Shown here piece by piece: positions 59,938 to 64,000 of a stretch of DNA of 64,000 nucleotides. Source of the stretch: CAZTTG01 sp964615935. Lineage in GTDB: Bacteria; Planctomycetota; UBA1135; GCA-002686595. Each line of letters starts with the position of its first letter. Positions within the stretch are counted from its first letter, which is position 1. Under the pieces are notes generated by a model. The model did not search any database, was not told the DNA's origin, and saw nothing but the letters and a program-made list of their open reading frames with translations. The translations under genes and the position numbers were made by a program. The stretch covers positions 15,488-79,487 of the forward strand of contig CAZTTG010000016.1 in assembly GCA_964615935.1 (NCBI GenBank). The letters are read 5' to 3'.

Positions 59938-61992
59938 TCAGTGGTAGCTGACCGCGCTGCGACGCAGGCCGTCGAAGGTGGCCAGCTGGAGGTCCTCTCC
60001 ACCCTCGCCGCGCGTGATCCACAGCACGTAGTCGACCTGGCCGTAGCGGTCCACGAAGCGATCGATCTCCCCCACGGTGTCCGGGTCGTCGGGCCGGCCG
60101 CCGGCCCCGATCTCGCTCTGGATCTCGGCGCTGAGCCCGTCCTCCAGCTCGCGGCCGCTCTCGGTCGTCTGGTAGCCCAGGCCGTAGACCTCGTAGCCCT
60201 GCCCGCTCAGCAGCTCGTACACGGCCTCGCTCACCTCCCGGCGGTGCTGCGGGCGGGCGTGGTTGACCACCAGCACCTTGTTCCGGGACGGGCCGGCGCG
60301 CTCCGACAGCCGGCGGGGCTGGGACTCCGGGAGCGATTCGCCGCCCCGGAGGATGAGGCCCGCCCAGCTCACGGTCTCCTGGAAGTCGTCGCTGCGGTTG
60401 TGGCTGCTGCGGACCACCGTGACCGGACCGCGGTCCGTGCTGCTGGCCAGGCGCACGAAGGCCAGCCCCATGACCGCCATCGCCCCGAGCAGCAGGAAGG
60501 GCATGAGCAGGCCGGCCGCCACCCGGCGGCGGGTCCGGCGCTGGCGCTTGACCTCGCCGGTCGCGGGCGGGGCGCTGGCGGCGGCCCGGACGGGCCGGGG
60601 CCGGTGGACGAAGGGCTCGGGCGGCGCCTCCATCGGGGGCAGCGGCTGACCGCTGAAGGAGGGCAGGGTGGCCGGCCGCACGTCGAAGGGCTTGCGGGCC
60701 GCGATGATGGCCCGCAGGTCGGCCAGCATCTCCTGGACCGAGCCGTAGCGGCCGTCCATGTCGGCCATGGCGCGGCGGATGACCCACTGCAGGGACTCGG
60801 GGCAGCGCTTGCTCACGCGCGAGAGGCTGCCGTGGGCCGGGAAGGAGTCCTCGATCAGGGAGTAGAGGACGGCGCCCGCGCTGTAGATGTCGAACTTGAC
60901 CCCGTCCACCTCGTGGACCTTGACCCCGTTCATGGCCAGCTTGACCATCTCGGGGTCGCGGAAGTACTCCGTTCCGTGGGTGGTCAGGGTCATGGCCGAC
61001 TGCAGCGGGGTGACCAGCCCCAGGTCGACCAGGTGCACGCGGCCCCTGGAGACCAGGACGTTGCTGGGCTTGATGTCCTTGTGCCACAGGCCGGCGCGGT
61101 GGAACTGGTCGAGGCTGGCCAGGAGGTCGGCCGTGTAGGCCATGGCCAGGGCCAGGTGGCGGTCCTTCAGGCCCTCGGTGCCCGAGGCGCGGTGCATGCG
61201 CGTGGCCACGACCGAGAGCTCGTCGCCCTCGACGAAGGGCATCACGTAGTGGAAACGGACCGGCGTGAGCTCGTGCTCCAGCACCAGGCCCAGCTGCTTG
61301 GCGGCCTCCAGGGCGCGGCTCTCGCGCACGATCTGGGGCAGGGTGGAGCCCTCCGAGAGGGCGAAGGACTTGATGACCACCTTGCCCGGGTCGGGGTGCC
61401 CGCCGGCCTGGAAGGCGGCGAGCTTCTCGCGGGAGGGATCGGCCAGGAAGAGGCGGCCGCCCGAGCCGCCGCTCTTCATCTTGGAGAGGATGGTGTAGCC
61501 GGGGAACTCGCGCGCGGCCGCCTTGGCGCGCCGGCCGGTGCGGGCCGGAGCGGTGTGCGGCGCCCGGGCGATCACGTCCGGGACCCGGCGCTCGAGCCCC
61601 TCGGTGAGCGCGGTCAGGCCCAGGAAGCGGATGGGGTGGCCCAGGCCCACCCGGTACAGGGCGAGCAGGCTGCCGGTCAGCTCGTCCTCGACGGCCCCGG
61701 CGTAGTGGCCCGCCGCCCTCCAGCGGAAGACCAGCAGGTTGAAGAGGCACAGCGGGAGGAAGAAGAGCGCGGTCAGGATCCCGCCCACGAAGCGCAGGCT
61801 GTCCACGATCGTCCCGCTCAGGAAGCGGAACACGTGCACGAAGAGGAAGGCCGCTCCCCGGAAGGCGCCCCCCACGCAGTACCCCAGCCCCTGGCACAGC
61901 TTCCAGAGCAGCAGCACCGCCACGATGGGCACGGCGATGGCGCCGAAGCCCAGGGCTAGCAGCAGTACGAATCCGATTCCCACGCTGTACAT
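59938..61992 (-). CDS. Membrane Ser/Thr protein kinase with extracytoplasmic C-terminal domain
   Basis: The 684-residue protein has three TM-like hydrophobic segments near the N-terminus (about 5-30, 40-60, 68-90), a kinase domain (about 163-430) and another TM (about 500-525), then about 155 extracytoplasmic residues. Kinase motifs are GGSGGRLFLAD (loop), VVIKSF (Lys), HKDIKPSNVLV (HKD for HRD), VDLGLV (DLG for DFG) and GTEYFRDPEM. The outer domain has YVLWITRGEGGEDLQL. It lies 48 bp downstream of an ECF sigma factor gene, transcribed in the same direction; in Planctomycetota such pairs are proposed to have the kinase activate the sigma factor. Confidence 0.85.
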   Translation of the reverse strand: MYSVGIGFVLLLALGFGAIAVPIVAVLLLWKLCQGLGYCVGGAFRGAAFLFVHVFRFLSGTIVDSLRFVGGILTALFFLPLCLFNLLVFRWRAAGHYAGAVEDELTGSLLALYRVGLGHPIRFLGLTALTEGLERRVPDVIARAPHTAPARTGRRAKAAAREFPGYTILSKMKSGGSGGRLFLADPSREKLAAFQAGGHPDPGKVVIKSFALSEGSTLPQIVRESRALEAAKQLGLVLEHELTPVRFHYVMPFVEGDELSVVATRMHRASGTEGLKDRHLALAMAYTADLLASLDQFHRAGLWHKDIKPSNVLVSRGRVHLVDLGLVTPLQSAMTLTTHGTEYFRDPEMVKLAMNGVKVHEVDGVKFDIYSAGAVLYSLIEDSFPAHGSLSRVSKRCPESLQWVIRRAMADMDGRYGSVQEMLADLRAIIAARKPFDVRPATLPSFSGQPLPPMEAPPEPFVHRPRPVRAAASAPPATGEVKRQRRTRRRVAAGLLMPFLLLGAMAVMGLAFVRLASSTDRGPVTVVRSSHNRSDDFQETVSWAGLILRGGESLPESQPRRLSERAGPSRNKVLVVNHARPQHRREVSEAVYELLSGQGYEVYGLGYQTTESGRELEDGLSAEIQSEIGAGGRPDDPDTVGEIDRFVDRYGQVDYVLWITRGEGGEDLQLATFDGLRRSAVSYH

Positions 61993-62040
61993 GCTTGGCT
62001 CCAGGCTCCGGGTCCGGCCTCTCGGGACACTCGCGATCGG

Positions 62041-62793
62041 CTAGCGCGCGCGGGAGGCTTCCCCCTCGCTGCGTCGTTCCACGATCCGGTGGTAGATCTC
62101 GGCAATCGCATCGTCGAAGAGCGCGTCGTCGGACTTAGTGGGATTCAACTCGAGGCCGTTTCGGGCGGCCTCGCTCAATTCGTCCTCCGTAAAGCTGTAT
62201 TTTCCAATGACTTCGGTCAGCGCCAGGCGCAGCTTCTGGCGCACCTGGCTCAGCCGCCGGCTGACCGTGGCCTCGCTGATGCCCAGGGCCTGGGCCACCT
62301 GGCGGCCGCTCTGGCCGTCCAGCACGCGGGAGCGGTAGACCGCGAAGTCGAGGAAGGGCAGGCCCCGCTCCACGGCGCGGATGGCCGCCTCCACCTTGGC
62401 GTCGAAGACCGCCCGCTGGTAGGAGCCGTCGGGGTCGGCCTCCTGCCCCACCCGGTCCCAGTCCTGATCCAGCGACAGGGGTTTGGTGCCCCCCCCGCGC
62501 TTCTGGGCCATGCGCCGGTCGATCTCGTCCCCCAGGGTGTACTTGGCGATCGCCAGCAGCCAGGTCGAGAAGCGGGCCCCGCGGCTGGGGTCGTGGCGGT
62601 CGATGGCCGCCGAGAGCGCCGCCATGGTCTCCTGGGAGAGGTCCTGAACGGTCTCGACCCCCACTCTCCCTCGGCCCCACTTGGTGAGCTGGGCGCGCAG
62701 GATGGGCCCGAAGGTCTCCCACAGCTCGAACCAGGCCTGCGGGTCCCGCGCCCGCAGCCGTCCCACGAAGCCGGTCGAGTAGTCGTTCAGCAA
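62041..62793 (-). CDS. ECF-type RNA polymerase sigma factor with C-terminal extension
   Basis: TTG 62793 (MLNDYSTGFVGRL) starts a 250-residue protein. Region 2 contains ETVQDLSQETMAALSAAIDRHDPSRGARFSTWLLAIAKYTLGDEIDRR. Region 4 contains FRSRV-type YRSRVLDGQSGRQVAQALGISEATVSRRLSQVRQKLR. A linker (about 100-130) precedes region 4. After region 4 there is an extension of about 50 residues (ELSEAARNGLELNPTKSDDALFDDAIAEIYHRIV). No anti-sigma gene is nearby; the adjacent Ser/Thr kinase may take its place. A minus-strand promoter candidate lies at 62901-62930. The TTG start has no Shine-Dalgarno. Confidence 0.85.
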   Translation of the reverse strand: MLNDYSTGFVGRLRARDPQAWFELWETFGPILRAQLTKWGRGRVGVETVQDLSQETMAALSAAIDRHDPSRGARFSTWLLAIAKYTLGDEIDRRMAQKRGGGTKPLSLDQDWDRVGQEADPDGSYQRAVFDAKVEAAIRAVERGLPFLDFAVYRSRVLDGQSGRQVAQALGISEATVSRRLSQVRQKLRLALTEVIGKYSFTEDELSEAARNGLELNPTKSDDALFDDAIAEIYHRIVERRSEGEASRAR

Positions 62794-62900
62794 GGAATCG
62801 CCCCGAATCGGCCGCCGGTGCCCGCCGGTGCCCCGACGGCCCCGCGAGCCCGCCCCGCGGGGCCCCGGAGCCGCGAGCCCGGAGCCGGGGTGTCTTACAC

Positions 62901-62930
62901 CCTATAACGAGAATATTCGCCGGGAGTGAA
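62901..62930 (-). promoter_or_regulatory. Divergent intergenic AT-rich patch with promoter candidate
   Basis: On the minus strand, TTCACT (62930-62925), an 18-nt spacer and TATAGG (62906-62901) would give a leader of about 100 nt to the sigma gene. On the plus strand TATAAC (62903-62908) could serve the gene at 63020. The patch 62891-62920 is the only AT-rich stretch of the 226-bp divergent region. Confidence 0.3.
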
Positions 62931-63019
62931 AAGCGGTCGCGGGATTCCCCAAGAAGCCCGCGAAGACCCGGGTCGGAGACCCAGGAGACAGACATCCCCC
63001 CTCGCAAGGAGCACAGGAC

Positions 63020-63907
63020 ATGTTTTCCATCATCAAGACGTCGCTGAAGTTCGTCTCGATCACGGCCCTGCTGGCCGGCCTGGCCGCCGGGGGAACGATG
63101 CTCGTGGCGGGTCCCGATCGCGCCAAGGCCATCTTCGACCAGGGCAAGGACTACGTCTGCGACACCATCGACCGTCAGATCGACGAGACCACCGCCCTGC
63201 GCGCGCAGCTCACCGAGCTGGAGCGCGGGTACCCCCGCAAGATCGCCGAGGTCCGCGGCGAGCTGGCCGAGATCGGCGAGCAGGTGCGGATGCTCGATCG
63301 CGAGCACAGGATCTCGGCGCGCGTGGTCAGCATGGCCGAGCGCGACCTGGAGGAGCTGGAGCCCCTGCTGGCCGAGGCCGAGGCGGCTCGGGTCGAGCAC
63401 GGCGCCACGCAGCTGGTGAGCGTGCGCTTCGACGACCGCGTGTGGGAGTACGACCGCGCCCTGGCGCGGGCCCACCAGATCCGGCAGACGGCCGCCATGT
63501 TCGCCGGCCGCGGGGCCGACGCCGACCACGACCTGAACTACCTGCTCCAGCAGGCGACCCAGTTCGAGGAGCTGCTGCTGCAGCTCACCACCGAGCACGC
63601 CCGCTTCCAGACCCAGCTCCAGCAGCTCGAGCGCCAGGTGGACTCGATCGCTCGCAACGATCGCCTGATCGAGATCGTCGAGGCCCGCCAGCGCACCTTC
63701 GACGAGTGCAGTCGCTACGAGATCGTGAGCCTGGACCAGATCACCCAGCGGCTGGCCCAGATCCGCAGCCGGCAGGTGGCCGAGCTGGACGTGCTGGCCA
63801 ACCAGGGCAAGGCCATGGACTACGAGGAGATGGCGCGCTTCGAGCTCCAGGTCGAGGAGGGCGGCCTCGAGGTCGAGCCCGCCGTCGTCTGGCAGCAGGA
63901 ACGCTAG
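63020..63907 (+). CDS. Exported or membrane-anchored coiled-coil protein of unknown function
   Basis: The 295-residue protein has an AAGGAG ribosome site 7-8 nt before ATG 63020. A hydrophobic segment (about 10-30, VSITALLAGLAAGGTMLV) is a signal anchor or signal peptide. The rest is almost wholly coiled coil (about 55-270), rich in E, Q, R and A, with two cysteines (in DYVCDTI and DECSRYE). It resembles uncharacterised coiled-coil proteins in Planctomycetota. It is divergent from the ECF sigma factor gene across 226 bp, so it could be a regulatory target of that sigma factor. No catalytic motif is visible. Confidence 0.8.
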   Translation: MFSIIKTSLKFVSITALLAGLAAGGTMLVAGPDRAKAIFDQGKDYVCDTIDRQIDETTALRAQLTELERGYPRKIAEVRGELAEIGEQVRMLDREHRISARVVSMAERDLEELEPLLAEAEAARVEHGATQLVSVRFDDRVWEYDRALARAHQIRQTAAMFAGRGADADHDLNYLLQQATQFEELLLQLTTEHARFQTQLQQLERQVDSIARNDRLIEIVEARQRTFDECSRYEIVSLDQITQRLAQIRSRQVAELDVLANQGKAMDYEEMARFELQVEEGGLEVEPAVVWQQER

Positions 63908-63939
63908 GGGCGCAATCCACCGGTCTCCACCCTGGCCTC

Positions 63940-64000
63940 CCGAGCGCGGGGGGGGGGCGGGCGGGCCGCCGCCGCGCGGGGGGGGGGGGGGGGGGGGGGG
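63940..64000. other. Poly-G low-complexity end
   Basis: From 63949 on the sequence is mainly G, ending with about 24 Gs in a row. It resembles the poly-C side of the gap at 4199-4256 on the opposite strand and probably marks a contig or scaffold end rather than genomic DNA. Confidence 0.8.

Overview
The window is very GC-rich and comes from a fragmented, probably metagenomic assembly: there is a 10-N gap at 4257-4266 flanked by poly-C, and a poly-G run at the right end. Gene content points to a member of the Planctomycetota or a close relative. The evidence is: a truncated secreted protein with a C-terminal pattern common in that phylum, Ser/Thr kinases with a DWG instead of a DFG motif fused to formylglycine-generating-enzyme-like domains, an ECF sigma factor beside a membrane Ser/Thr kinase, tricorn-like and PDZ-toroid secreted proteins, and start codons that often lack a Shine-Dalgarno sequence. 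This assignment is inference; no marker rRNA is present.

Layout. 1-5824: end of a secreted protein, then a tandem pair of kinase-TM-FGE proteins. The first is a pseudokinase; the second is an intact kinase interrupted by an assembly join that carries the start of an unrelated lipoprotein on the opposite strand. 5821-7939: promoter, cobalamin riboswitch and btuCD-type importer. 8051-9937: a single-domain receiver and a cytoplasmic PAS histidine kinase. 16503-9939 (minus strand): a five-gene operon with a MacA-like adaptor, MacB-like ATPase and permease, and two exported proteins with terpenoid-cyclase-like repeats, one of them a PDZ lipoprotein. 16725-20360: two divergent polytopic membrane proteins (TPR type and glycosyltransferase-39-like).

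20533-28261: a seven-gene plus-strand cluster with a membrane histidine kinase, three receivers, a TauE/SafE-like permease, a two-TM protein and a truncated PEP-synthase-like swivel protein. It looks like a coherent but uncharacterised signalling/transport system. A B12-binding radical SAM protein converges on it. 29980-34200: xseB, ispA, dxs and nadK (isoprenoid precursor supply). 34197-37849: LolDC-type transporter and lysS. 37959-38034: tRNA-Ala(GGC) with its own terminator. 38313-48357: leuS, tldE/tldD, two tandem paralogous membrane proteins and a short RNase II/R-type exonuclease. 48377-50364: hflK/hflC. 50487-53921: a small zinc-ribbon protein, a methyltransferase, a pentapeptide-repeat potassium-channel fusion and an HDOD protein.

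53922-54294 has no gene but contains an imperfect direct repeat and three consecutive strong hairpins. 54295-57675: tricorn-like protease (minus strand). 57906-59928: pqiA/pqiB-like pair. 59938-62793 (minus strand): membrane Ser/Thr kinase and ECF sigma factor, with a divergently transcribed exported coiled-coil protein at 63020-63907. A recurring pattern across the window is a TAG-type -10 hexamer placed 6-8 nt before the start codon of several first-in-operon genes. This suggests leaderless transcription as a common mode of expression here.
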